DNA of 64,000 bases from PFJX01 sp964542455 (GTDB lineage Bacteria > Pseudomonadota > Gammaproteobacteria > Burkholderiales > Thiobacillaceae). Numbering within the stretch: the stretch's first letter is position 1; each line of letters opens with the position of its first letter. The notes below the pieces were generated by a model. The model was not told the DNA's origin and did no database searches. It worked only from the letters and a program-made list of their open reading frames with translations. The position numbers and the translations under genes were made by a program. Location of the stretch: NCBI GenBank assembly GCA_964542455.1, contig CAZIUC010000006.1, positions 1 to 64,000 on the forward strand, given 5' to 3'. Shown in pieces: positions 16,901 to 24,304 of the stretch.

Positions 16901-17285
16901 CGAACTGGAAGTGGCGCTTCGTGATGCCGACCCGAACGCTACCTCCCTCGCCGACTTTGCCGAGCGGATCGTAAATCTGGACCGGGCGCTGTCGCTGCTC
17001 GCGCTGGCTGTACTGGCGGTCTTGCCCGAGGACATCTCCGAGGCCCGCGAGGGTCGCGGCACGCCAGGCGATTTGCGCGAGGCTATTGTCCACCTGGAGG
17101 CATTGTTGTCCGCCGACGACATGCAATCCGTCACCGCCCTTCGCGAAACTTTGCCATTGCTGGCGAAAGCGCTACCCGGCGAAACGCTGGCGCGACTTCG
17201 CCAGCAGGTGGAGTCCTACGATTTTCACGCCGCGCTGGAGACGCTACGGGCGGTGGCGGCCAGTTTTGGCAGTCCGCCATCATGA
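13935..17285 (+). CDS. Hybrid kinase with fused periplasmic PhnD-like sensor
   Basis: This 1116 aa protein carries a signal sequence (1-28), a PhnD/phosphonate-binding-like periplasmic domain (about 35-295), one transmembrane helix (about 320-338), and a PAS domain (about 360-480) with an H-H-H-H-P-D-G-x-x-Y-P-x-x-x-C-P motif. Then come HisKA (S-H-E-I-R-T-P near 523), HATPase, receiver (L-L-V-E-D-N near 773; Asp near 819), HPT (A-H-S-I-K-G-A-A near 968) and a conserved C-terminal tail. The binding domain probably senses a small ligand; phosphate, phosphonate or another anion are possibilities from the family, not shown. It overlaps the previous kinase by ATGA. In cluster 2 the PhnD-like domain is a separate lipoprotein gene (36972). 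Confidence 0.92.
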   Translation: MKLFSWLPRSSAVAWLLALFLLFSSSWAKEPVLQEVRLGVLSYRSMKHTAAQWKPLADYLSQRIPGYRFHVVPLYYPDLDQAVARHELDFVLTNPEHYVLLRSRYGLTAQATLMPMAGDFPVSQFGGVIVVRADRPDLKTFADLKGKRIASPSEESLGGYLMQRWALLQVGVDITSDIRDLQFTGMPHDNVVFAVLSGHADAGFLRTGVIEALIKEGKLKPGQVRVLKQTETPEFPQLLSTDLYPEWPFSATSGVPGWFTKQVVRALFELEPNSEVARTGNFFGFAPAGDYSQIETIMVKLRVHPDYQYTFTMFIERYSHWLMAVLTTLLVAALALITMRRVNRRLRAALAEAERLALRDALLESLGEGVIGIDTAGNITFINATALANLGFTREEALGCDMHRLTHHHHPDGRAYPHEECPIFATLQSGQPYSGEQWYFRKNGEGFPVNLNAQPIVDAEGKIQGVVTAFQDITQEKHTLDELARYRHHLEEQVARRTAELASAMTAAEAANQAKSAFLANMSHEIRTPMNAIVGLTYLLRRDVRDAGQQARLTKVAAAAKHLLGIINDILDFSKIEAGKLTLESTDFSLEQVLVGVSHLVEDRLREKGLVLRREIEPVLSGVLRGDPTRLSQVLLNYLSNAVKFTEQGQITLRARLLEEDSAGLLLRFEVEDTGIGIPDDRLTRLFQSFEQADSSTTRKYGGTGLGLAISRRLAQLMGGQAGAESRPGRGSTFWFTARARRSNAPAGTLDSQPALPAPAGSLLATLRGRRVLLVEDNLVNQEVALDLLREVGIRADLAGDGREAVEKARSHDYELILMDVQMPVMDGLAATAAIRRLPGHAATPILAMTASVFVEEQNQCMEIGMNDLVPKPVDPEALFATLARWLPARRDASLSMPVSGDHPVDEAVRAALADIDGLDVGAGLRSVRGKLSSYARLLCKFVLAHRDDMSLLRAQLEAGDLVSARRIAHSIKGAAGALGATRVQILAAELEVALRDADPNATSLADFAERIVNLDRALSLLALAVLAVLPEDISEAREGRGTPGDLREAIVHLEALLSADDMQSVTALRETLPLLAKALPGETLARLRQQVESYDFHAALETLRAVAASFGSPPS

Positions 17286-17520
17286 ACCTAGAAACCTCAG
17301 TTGACCGCTCCTAAACCCTCGTGAGGCCGCATGGATGCCGGCGTTAGCGCCTCCGATGGGGCTCACCGATCGGGTTAGCCCGCTACGCGCCCGATTGCAC
17401 GGTTTTCGAGCCGCCTGGCCGCGTTGCTCCTCCTTGCGGGCCCCGGCCCGCTGTGTCGTCGCGCCTTGCCAGCCGGCTCGAAAACCGCACACTCGGGCAC
17501 GTCCAACTGAGGTTTCTAGG
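17285..17520. repeat. CCTAGAAAC element, copy 2, with nested hairpins
   Basis: Outer arms CCTAGAAACCTCAGTTG (17287-17303) and its exact reverse complement (17504-17520). A nested perfect 14-bp hairpin CGGTTTTCGAGCCG pairs 17400-17413 with 17474-17487, enclosing a GCGGGCC/GGCCCGC stem. Interior similarity to copy 1 (3290-3427) includes CGCTACGC and the flanking CCGCTC and GGCACGT. It begins at the stop codon of the kinase gene. Confidence 0.85.
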
Positions 17521-17547
17521 ATGAATCGAAAGGGTATTTTGTGGTTC

Positions 17548-17660
17548 GTAGGATGTGGTTACCGAGGGTAGGGGCTTCATCAGAGCGAAGCGAACCGCAT
17601 CAAGTACGGTCGCATTGCAGGGTCCGGTTGGGGCACGCTTGTGTTCTCGCGCTATCGGGG
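17548..17660. repeat. Partial CGTAGGATGTGG repeat with CCGGTTGGGGCACGCTTG
   Basis: Degenerate copy of the family at 2173. It reads CGTAGGATGTGG, then GCGAACCGCATCAAG, then the shared 18-mer at 17624-17641. It lies in the gene-free stretch between the cluster 1 kinase and the CusS-like gene; nothing else was recognised there. Confidence 0.65.
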
Positions 17661-17730
17661 TTCGAGCCTGACCGCGCCTCTACCTCGTTGCCGCTGCCGC
17701 GATAGTCCAGGATGATCAGGGAGTCCAGAC

Positions 17731-19077
17731 TCACTCCAGCGCCAGTGTCAGTGTGAAACAGGCCAGCCCGTTTTCACTTCGCGCGGTGATATCGCCACCG
17801 TGCATCTGGGCAATGGAGCGGGCGATGGCCAGCCCGAGGCCGGCACCTTCGCCGCTGTTGCGCCGCGCGGGATCGCCGGTGTAAAAGCGGTCGAACAGAC
17901 GTGGCAGGGTTTCCAGAGGAATCTCTGCGCCTGGATTTTCCACTGCGATGCTTGCCTGATTGGCGGTCCGCGACAGGCGCACGGCGATTTCGCCCTCGGT
18001 CGGGGTATGGCGTATGGCGTTGGACAGAAGGTTGGCCAGCGCCCGCCGCAACATCGCGCGGTCGCCGACCACTTGCGCGGTGCCGCTGGCGAACAGCCGT
18101 ACATGGCGGTCGGCCGCCAGTGCCTCGAAAAATTCGAGCAGCCGCGCCACCTCGTCGGCCAGATCGATTTCCTCGCGCTTCGGCACCAGCAAACGGTTGT
18201 CGGCCTGCGCAAGAAACAGCATGTCGCCGATCATGCGCGCCAGGCGTTCGTATTCTTCCAGATTGGAGCCCAGCACCTCGCGGTATTCCTCGGCTCCGCG
18301 GGCGCGCGTGAGCGCCACCTGGGTTTCGGTCATCAGGTTGCTGACCGGCGTGCGCAACTCGTGGGCGATGTCGGAGGAGAACTCGGACAAGCGTCGGAAG
18401 GAATCTTCCAGTCGCGCCAGCATGGCGTTGAAGGCGGCCACCAGGGCCTCGATTTCCGCCGGCACCCGCGTCTCGGGCAGGCGTTCGCCGAGGCGGCTGG
18501 CGGACAGTCCCGCCGCCAGCGCGGTCACCTCCCGCAACGGACGCAGGCCGGCGCGGGTCGCGGCCCAGCCGAGCGCCGCGGTCAGCAGGGCGGCAAGGCC
18601 GATGGCCAGCGCAAGGAGATGACGGAACTCGGCCATGAATTGCTCGTGGTGCTCGATGCCCTGGGCAATAGCCACCTCGTAGTCGCCGCCCGCGGCCGGG
18701 ATCGTCGCCCGAAGGCCGCGCATGTCGCGTGCATTCACTTTCCACAGGGCCAGGCCGGGCGGCTCGGCGAGTAGCGCATCCGGTGCGTCGATATCGGTGC
18801 TGGCGTAAAGCAGGGTGCCATCCGGCCCCGCCAACGCCAGCACCAGGCCGTGATGCCCGACCAACGCGTCGTGCAGCCGTCGCGGCAGGGTTTCCTGGCT
18901 GCCTTGCGCCAACAGATTGCGCACCAGATCCAGCTTGCCGGCGAGTTCATGATGGTCGATCTCGACGAAGTGGCGCTCCACCGCCCGCGCCACAAACAAT
19001 CCCACCACCAGCAGCACCAGCGCGGCGGCGGCGGCAAACAACAGGCTGATGCGAGCGGTGAGGGAAATAGAGGTCAT
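17731..19077 (-). CDS. CusS-like heavy-metal sensor histidine kinase (orphan)
   Basis: The 448 aa membrane kinase fits the CusS/CopS/CzcS heavy-metal sensor family. It has TM1 near 12-30, a periplasmic loop of about 120 residues, TM2 near 165-185, HAMP, HisKA (S-S-D-I-A-H-E-L-R-T-P-V-S-N-L) and HATPase (N-L-L-S-N-A-I-R-H-T and G-A-G-L-G-L-A-I-A-R-S). Members normally pair with an OmpR-type regulator, but no such gene is adjacent here: repeats lie on both sides and ygiQ lies upstream. The start at 19077 was chosen because M-T-S-I-S-L-T-A-R begins the family N-terminus. It could signal to the OmpR-type regulator at 56051, but that is speculation. Confidence 0.88.
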   Translation of the reverse strand: MTSISLTARISLLFAAAAALVLLVVGLFVARAVERHFVEIDHHELAGKLDLVRNLLAQGSQETLPRRLHDALVGHHGLVLALAGPDGTLLYASTDIDAPDALLAEPPGLALWKVNARDMRGLRATIPAAGGDYEVAIAQGIEHHEQFMAEFRHLLALAIGLAALLTAALGWAATRAGLRPLREVTALAAGLSASRLGERLPETRVPAEIEALVAAFNAMLARLEDSFRRLSEFSSDIAHELRTPVSNLMTETQVALTRARGAEEYREVLGSNLEEYERLARMIGDMLFLAQADNRLLVPKREEIDLADEVARLLEFFEALAADRHVRLFASGTAQVVGDRAMLRRALANLLSNAIRHTPTEGEIAVRLSRTANQASIAVENPGAEIPLETLPRLFDRFYTGDPARRNSGEGAGLGLAIARSIAQMHGGDITARSENGLACFTLTLALE

Positions 19078-19223
19078 GGGCGGATGCGGATCGGGAACAC
19101 AGCGCAGGGTAGCGCATTGCTCCGCCCGCAAGGCATTGTTACGGACGGCTTAAATGAGGAACTGACGACTCACGCATGATCCGAAAACGTCCATTTGTCG
19201 AGGCCGTGGCGGCGGCCCCCATG

Positions 19224-19291
19224 TAGCGCAGGCGTCCCGCCTGCTTCGTAGGCCTGATCGGAAGGACGAAGCAGGCGGGACGCCTGCGCTA
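19224..19291. repeat. 26-bp perfect palindrome between kinase and ygiQ
   Basis: Arms 19224-19249 (TAGCGCAGGCGTCCCGCCTG and on) and 19266-19291 are exact reverse complements with a 16-bp loop. The rest of the 19078-19438 gap holds no recognised gene. The promoters of the CusS-like gene and ygiQ should lie here, but I cannot place them. Confidence 0.85.
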
Positions 19292-19438
19292 CAGGCCTAC
19301 TTTGTGGCTAATGGACAATTTCGGATTATTTCGTCTTCCCGGGCCAGGGTGTGCTTGAATTGGCGCCCCCGCGTAGCCAGCCTGCTTCCCGGGGCAACTT
19401 CCTGTTAATGGCGCTTCGCCTCTTTTACGCACGGACCC

Positions 19439-21628
19439 TTGGATACCGCAAAACCCCTCTTCTCCTATCGTCCCTTCTGGGCCAAACGCTTCGGCGTGGC
19501 GCCGTTTCTGCCGATGTCGCGCAAGGAAATGGACGCGCTGGGCTGGGATAGTTGCGATGTCATTCTGGTGACCGGCGATGCCTATATCGACCATCCCAGT
19601 TTCGGCATGGCGCTGGTCGGGCGGCTGCTGGAGGCGCAGGGTTTCCGCGTCGGCATCATCAGCCAGCCGGACTGGAAATCGGCCGAGCCTTTCCGCGTGT
19701 TGGGGCGGCCCAATTTGTATTACGGGGTGACGGCGGGGAACATGGATTCCATGGTGAACCGCTATACCTCGGATCGGCGTATCCGTTCCGACGACGCCTA
19801 TACCGCCCACGCCGAGCCCAACAAGCGCCCGGATCGCGCCGTGGTGGCCTATTCGCAGCGTTGCCGCGAGGCTTATGCCGGGGTGAACGTGGTGATCGGC
19901 GGCATCGAGGCGAGCCTGCGCCGCATCGCGCATTACGACTATTGGTCGGACAAGGTGCGCCGCTCGGTGCTGGCCGACTCCAAGGCAGACATGCTCATGT
20001 TCGGCAACGCGGAACGGGCGCTGGTGGCGCTGACCCATCGCCTGGCGGCGGGCGAAGCCATCTCCGACATTCGCGACTTGCGCGGCACGGCGTTCATGGC
20101 GCCATTCGGCTGGAAGCCCAGCGAAGAATGGGCGGAGATCGACTCGACGCAACTGGAAATCCTCGGCCGGGTCGACCCGCATCCCGATCCTTATGCCGTT
20201 CTCCCCTCCCCCCCCGGGGGAGGGGCCGGGGGAGAGGGAGCAACGCCGCCAGTCCAGCCCATTCGTCTGGTCAGCAAGGAAGAACGCCTGGCGCAGCGCC
20301 AGGCCGCCCGTGCCCACACGGTGCTGCGCATCCCCGCCTACGAGCTGGTGGAAAAGAACCCGGTGCTCTACGCGCATGCCTCGCGCATGCTGCATCTCGA
20401 ATCCAACCCCGGCAATGCCCGCGCCCTCGTCCAGGCGCACGGCGAGCGCGATGTCTGGCTGAACCCGCCGCCGCTGCCGCTGGCCACCGAGGAACTCGAC
20501 CGCGTCTACGACATGTCCTACGCGCGGGCGCCGCATCCGGTCTATGGCGATGCGAAGATTCCCGCCTGGGAGATGATCCGTTTCTCGATCAACATCATGC
20601 GGGGCTGCTTCGGCGGCTGCACCTTCTGCTCCATCACCGAGCACGAGGGCCGCATCATCCAGAGCCGGTCGGAGGAATCCATCCTCAACGAGATCGAAGC
20701 CATCCGCGACAAGACGCCCGGCTTCACCGGGGTGATTTCCGACCTCGGCGGCCCCACCGCCAACATGTACCGTCTGGCCTGCAAAGACCCGGTCATCGAA
20801 TCCGCCTGCCGCCGTCTGTCCTGCGTGTTCCCGGACATCTGCGAGAACATGGGCACCGACCACGGGCCGCTGGTCCAACTCTACCGCAAGGCGCGCGCGC
20901 TGCCCGGCATCAAGAAGATCCTCATCAGTTCCGGGGTGCGTTACGACTTGGCGTTGCGCTCACCGGAATATGTGAAGGAACTGGTCACCCACCATGTCGG
21001 CGGCTATCTCAAGATCGCCCCGGAACACACCGAGGAAGGCCCGCTCAACCATATGATGAAGCCGGGCATCGCCGCCTACGACCGCTTCAAACTGATGTTC
21101 GAGCGCTTCTCGAAAGAAGCCGGCAAGGAGCAGTACCTGATTCCCTACTTCATCGCCGCCCACCCTGGCACCACCGATGAAGACATGCTCAACCTGGCGC
21201 TCTGGCTGAAGCACAACAACTTCCGCCTGGACCAGGTGCAGACCTTTCTGCCGACGCCGATGGCGCTGGCCACCACCATGTATCACACCGAGCGCAACCC
21301 GCTGAAAAAGGTGCTGGGCGGCGGGCAGGCTGTGTCGGTCGTCCGCGCCGGGCGCACGCGCAAACTGCACAAGGCTTTCCTGCGCTACCACGACGCGGAA
21401 AATTGGCCGCTGCTGCGCGACGCCCTGCAAGCGATGGGCCGCGCCGACCTGATCGGCAACGGCAAGAAACACCTGATCCCGACCTTCCAGCCGGCCGGCA
21501 CCGGCCGCCGCTTCGAAAGCGCCACCCCCGCCGGAGAACGCCGGCCACCCCGGCCCGCTGCCCGAACCAAACCGGAGTCGCGACGCCCGACGAAACCCTC
21601 GGGCCCGCGCGGCAAACGACCGCGATAG
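19439..21628 (+). CDS. ygiQ: YgiQ family radical SAM protein
   Basis: The 729 aa product matches YgiQ, a radical SAM family (UPF0313) of unknown substrate. The N-terminal domain starts with F-L-P-M-S-R-K-E-M-D-A-L-G-W-D near residue 24. The 4Fe-4S cluster motif is C-F-G-G-C-T-F-C in the radical SAM domain near residue 388 (C-x3-C-x2-C), followed by S-I-T-E-H-E-G-R. The C-terminal tail is basic and Pro-rich, as in E. coli YgiQ. Start is TTG at 19439, chosen because no in-frame ATG precedes the conserved N-terminus. A 40-nt palindrome (20201-20240) lies in frame and encodes the low-complexity L-P-S-P-P-G-G-G-A-G-G-E-G linker, in a region that is variable in the family. Confidence 0.93.
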   Translation: MDTAKPLFSYRPFWAKRFGVAPFLPMSRKEMDALGWDSCDVILVTGDAYIDHPSFGMALVGRLLEAQGFRVGIISQPDWKSAEPFRVLGRPNLYYGVTAGNMDSMVNRYTSDRRIRSDDAYTAHAEPNKRPDRAVVAYSQRCREAYAGVNVVIGGIEASLRRIAHYDYWSDKVRRSVLADSKADMLMFGNAERALVALTHRLAAGEAISDIRDLRGTAFMAPFGWKPSEEWAEIDSTQLEILGRVDPHPDPYAVLPSPPGGGAGGEGATPPVQPIRLVSKEERLAQRQAARAHTVLRIPAYELVEKNPVLYAHASRMLHLESNPGNARALVQAHGERDVWLNPPPLPLATEELDRVYDMSYARAPHPVYGDAKIPAWEMIRFSINIMRGCFGGCTFCSITEHEGRIIQSRSEESILNEIEAIRDKTPGFTGVISDLGGPTANMYRLACKDPVIESACRRLSCVFPDICENMGTDHGPLVQLYRKARALPGIKKILISSGVRYDLALRSPEYVKELVTHHVGGYLKIAPEHTEEGPLNHMMKPGIAAYDRFKLMFERFSKEAGKEQYLIPYFIAAHPGTTDEDMLNLALWLKHNNFRLDQVQTFLPTPMALATTMYHTERNPLKKVLGGGQAVSVVRAGRTRKLHKAFLRYHDAENWPLLRDALQAMGRADLIGNGKKHLIPTFQPAGTGRRFESATPAGERRPPRPAARTKPESRRPTKPSGPRGKRPR
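20201..20240. repeat. Palindromic CTCCCC/GGGGGAG repeat inside ygiQ
   Basis: A 40-bp GC-only palindrome starts CTCCCCTCCCCCCCC and ends GGGGGAGAGGGAG. It is identical over all 40 bases to 47576-47615 inside the ABC-F gene. The reading frame of ygiQ is kept through it. Confidence 0.9.
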
Positions 21629-21651
21629 AGCGCTAATCCGCCTGCCTATTC

Positions 21652-21720
21652 GGTAGCGCCGGCTTCCAGCCGGCTGTTATGAAAAACGCCGGCATTGCCG
21701 TGGATGGATGCCGGCGCCGC
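21652..21720. repeat. Palindromic repeat, TAGCGCCGGC family
   Basis: Reads TAGCGCCGGCTTCCAGCCGG, then a spacer, then GCCGGCATTGCC and GATGCCGGCGCC. Diverged copy of the elements at 954, 1486 and 46578, lying downstream of ygiQ. Confidence 0.7.
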
Positions 21721-21940
21721 GCGAGCGCGGAGCGCTTCTATTGATTCAATGGGGCGGGTCAGTTGGGTGTCCGGAATCCACAGAGAAACAGTGCCGACGC
21801 CGCATCAACCCTGATGAAGGGTGGCGATGTTGAGAAGGAAGTATCAGTGGCTGATACCGACCCTGAAGAGCCAGTCAGCCAACTGCGCCATCGCCGTCAG
21901 CTCACGGGGCTGAGCCGACATTCACTCGCCAGCCACGAAA

Positions 21941-21965
21941 CATCGGTTGACCTGTCCCAGTTATT
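21941..21965. repeat. REP-like arm, left of accessory cassette
   Basis: Reads CATCGGTTGACCTGTCCCAG followed by TTATT. Its reverse complement matches 25283-25308 at about 21 of 25 positions, with one 1-base indel. The two arms point at each other across the DUF262/ATPase/unknown cassette. The G-G-G-A-C-A-G-G core resembles REP sequences seen near Y1 transposases, from memory only. Confidence 0.6.
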
Positions 21966-22064
21966 TGTGTGACCTTGCTCGGTCCATGAAGAGGGGCAAT
22001 TCACGGCACAACAGTCGACCATGTCAGAATCCCTCATAGGCTTGAGCTTGTATTTGGAGTGTGC

Positions 22065-23180
22065 ATGACAACCAACACAGTCGATGGCGAACTGGCCGGC
22101 GAGCAGGCCCAGGAAGTCCTTGAGGGATACGAACCCCCCACCCCTGGTGGCTGGGAAGGCTATCCGCTGGACGAACTGGCGATTCGGGATGAGAGGCGGA
22201 CAACCTCGGACGTGATTCGGCGAATCAAGAACGAGCGCTTCGTTCTCGATCCGGATTTTCAGCGGGGGTTTGTCTGGGACAAGGACAAGCAAAGCCGATT
22301 GATCGAATCCATCCTTCTACGCATCCCCTTGCCGGTCTTCTATGTGGCGGAAGACAACGAAGGGCGGCTGATCGTGGTGGATGGGCGGCAGCGCCTCACC
22401 ACGTTATTGCATTTTCTCGACAACAAGCTTGCCCTCCAACTCAAGGACCGGCGGGAACTGGACGGCAAACGCTTCGACAGCTTGGACGTGCGCTTACAGA
22501 ATCGGGTGGAGGATTGCCAATTGCTTTTCTACATCATCGATCGGACGGTGCCCGAGCGTGCTCGCCTGGACATCTTTGAACGGGTCAATGGCGGCGAGGT
22601 GCTGAGCCGCCAGCAGATGCGCAACGCCATTTACAACGGTCCAGCCACCACGTTTCTTCGTGAAGAGGCCGAAACCGCACTATTCCGTGAGGCTACCGGT
22701 GGCAGTCTTAATGCCGGCAAGATGCAGGATCGGGAAATGATCAACCGGTTCTGTTCTTTCCGGCTGCTCGACCTGGAGGCCTACCGGGGCGATATGGACG
22801 AGTGGCTTGCCAAGGGCTTGGAGGTCATGAACAAGGCCACTTCGGAGGAGTTGTATCTGCTACGTAGTCGATTCCGGCGAGCCATGAAGAACAACCATGT
22901 CGTATTCGACCGCCAAGCATTTAGGAAACACACAATCCAGAATCAGAGGAGGAGTGTCCTCAACGCCTCCTTGTTCGATGTTATGAGTACCGGCCTTGCC
23001 AGGTATTCCGAATCCAGAGTGGTGGAGAAGGCCGAAGTGCTAAGGCAAAATTTCTTCGAACTCATGGAAGACAAGGAGTTTATCAAGGCCATCACCTACG
23101 GTCCCAATAGCCCCAGGGAGGTCCGTACCCGTTTCCGGATTGCAAACGCCATGTTCAAAGAGGTGTTTGATGCTGCGTGA
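22065..23180 (+). CDS. DUF262 (ParB/GmrS-like) domain protein
   Basis: The 371 aa protein carries a DUF262 domain in roughly its first 200 residues. Visible marks are F-V-L-D-P-D-F-Q-R-G-F-V-W and I-V-V-D-G-R-Q-R-L-T-T-L; the usual D-G-Q-Q-R NTP-binding motif is D-G-R-Q-R here. DUF262 is the N-terminal part of GmrSD, SspE and related anti-phage proteins, where it binds or hydrolyses nucleotides. The DUF1524 HNH nuclease that normally follows is absent; the C-terminal half is helical and unrecognised. ATG 22065 has GGAG five bases upstream. It overlaps the next gene by 11 bp, so the two are likely translationally coupled. A defence role is inferred. Confidence 0.85.
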   Translation: MTTNTVDGELAGEQAQEVLEGYEPPTPGGWEGYPLDELAIRDERRTTSDVIRRIKNERFVLDPDFQRGFVWDKDKQSRLIESILLRIPLPVFYVAEDNEGRLIVVDGRQRLTTLLHFLDNKLALQLKDRRELDGKRFDSLDVRLQNRVEDCQLLFYIIDRTVPERARLDIFERVNGGEVLSRQQMRNAIYNGPATTFLREEAETALFREATGGSLNAGKMQDREMINRFCSFRLLDLEAYRGDMDEWLAKGLEVMNKATSEELYLLRSRFRRAMKNNHVVFDRQAFRKHTIQNQRRSVLNASLFDVMSTGLARYSESRVVEKAEVLRQNFFELMEDKEFIKAITYGPNSPREVRTRFRIANAMFKEVFDAA

Positions 23181-24297
23181 AATCCATCTTTCCAGCTTCA
23201 AGTGTTTCGACACCCTGGACCTGCCCTTGGGGTCACTGACCCTGCTGACGGGGGTGAATGGCGGTGGCAAGTCCTCGGTCATGCAGGCCCTAATGCTGTT
23301 GTCTCAGACTTTTGGCCAGCAGGAATGGGGGCGTTCCTTGCTACTCGAAGGTCCGGAACTGGCCTTGGGCAATGTGGCGGACGTTCTCAACCAGGATTCC
23401 GCGCGCCGTAGTTTAGCTGTGGGCATTACCACCGATGAGCAGAAGGTGAAGTGGTTGTTCAAGGCCGAGGATAGGCGGGCGCTTTCTATCGAACTGGAGC
23501 AAGTAGAGGTGGACGGCGTGCCTGTTCTATTGGAGGCTGCTACGCGCTGGTTGATGCCCCCAGCTTACGCGGATGCCTCACCCGTCGTCGCTGCCCTGCG
23601 GCATTTGAGCTGGATAACTGCCGAGCGGACTGGTCCCAGGGAATTGCTGCCTTTGAGAGTGGCTGATGGTCATGCTCGTGTTGGCCATCACGGTGAAATG
23701 GCCGCTGGGCTTCTTTATTGGCGAGGGGAGGAAGAAGTCAGTTCTGCTCTATGTTTACCCGATACCCCCTCCACGTTGTTCCATCAGGTTCGGGCTCATA
23801 TGCAACGCTTTTTCCCAGGCTGTGATCTGCGGGTCTCTCCCATCGAGGGGGTGAGCGCAATCAGCCTGCGTCTTCGCTCCGATTCCCGCTCCAATTTCCA
23901 GCGCCCGCAAAATGTCGGTTTCGGATTGACCCAGCTCTTTCCGATCATCGTTTCGCTGTTGGCCGCTCGGGTCGGGGATGTGCTGCTTATCGAAAACCCT
24001 GAGGTCCATCTCCACCCACGAGCGCAACAAGGGATCGGTATGCTGCTGGCGGAAACCGCCGCCAGCGGGGTACAGGTTGTACTGGAAACGCACTCCGACC
24101 ATGTGCTTAATGGCGTCCGGCTGGCCGTGAAAAAGAAAAAACTCCCGGCGACGGATGTTTGCGTCCACTTTTTTGCGCATCGGCCCGGCCAAGTCGCCAT
24201 CCCTGAGTCCCCCGCCATGGATGATGACGGTCGACTCGATTCATGGCCTGAGGGGTTCTTCGACCAATTCGATTTTGCCCTCGCGGAATTGATGTAA
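23170..24297 (+). CDS. AAA ATPase with DUF3696 C-terminus
   Basis: The 375 aa product is an SMC/OLD-like ABC-class ATPase. Walker A is G-V-N-G-G-G-K-S-S at about 28-36 after an N-terminal L-S-S-F-K-C-F strand. The C-terminal half has V-L-L-I-E-N-P-E-V-H-L-H-P (Walker B/D-loop region) and V-L-E-T-H-S-D-H-V-L-N-G (H-loop). It ends with D-G-R-L-D-S-W-P-E-G-F-F-D-Q, the DUF3696 signature. No TOPRIM or other nuclease domain is evident. Such ATPases commonly act as sensor or motor components in phage-defence modules. The ATG lies within the DUF262 gene (11-bp overlap), and the unknown gene begins 8 bp downstream. Confidence 0.88.
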   Translation: MLREIHLSSFKCFDTLDLPLGSLTLLTGVNGGGKSSVMQALMLLSQTFGQQEWGRSLLLEGPELALGNVADVLNQDSARRSLAVGITTDEQKVKWLFKAEDRRALSIELEQVEVDGVPVLLEAATRWLMPPAYADASPVVAALRHLSWITAERTGPRELLPLRVADGHARVGHHGEMAAGLLYWRGEEEVSSALCLPDTPSTLFHQVRAHMQRFFPGCDLRVSPIEGVSAISLRLRSDSRSNFQRPQNVGFGLTQLFPIIVSLLAARVGDVLLIENPEVHLHPRAQQGIGMLLAETAASGVQVVLETHSDHVLNGVRLAVKKKKLPATDVCVHFFAHRPGQVAIPESPAMDDDGRLDSWPEGFFDQFDFALAELM

Positions 24298-24304
24298 TGC
24301 TCAG

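Larger units (their letters stand above)
21629..22064. other. Gene-free gap left of accessory cassette
   Basis: The left part (21652-21720) is a TAGCGCCGGC-family palindrome. The rest shows no recognised gene in six frames, apart from an unrecognised 69-codon frame that I do not support. The cassette promoter should lie near its right end, downstream of the REP-like arm at 21941-21965. Confidence 0.5.

Noticed and set aside
21763..21972. 69-codon plus-strand frame before the DUF262 gene
   Set aside because: No recognisable domain, no ribosome binding site, and it overlaps the REP-like arm; treated as non-coding.
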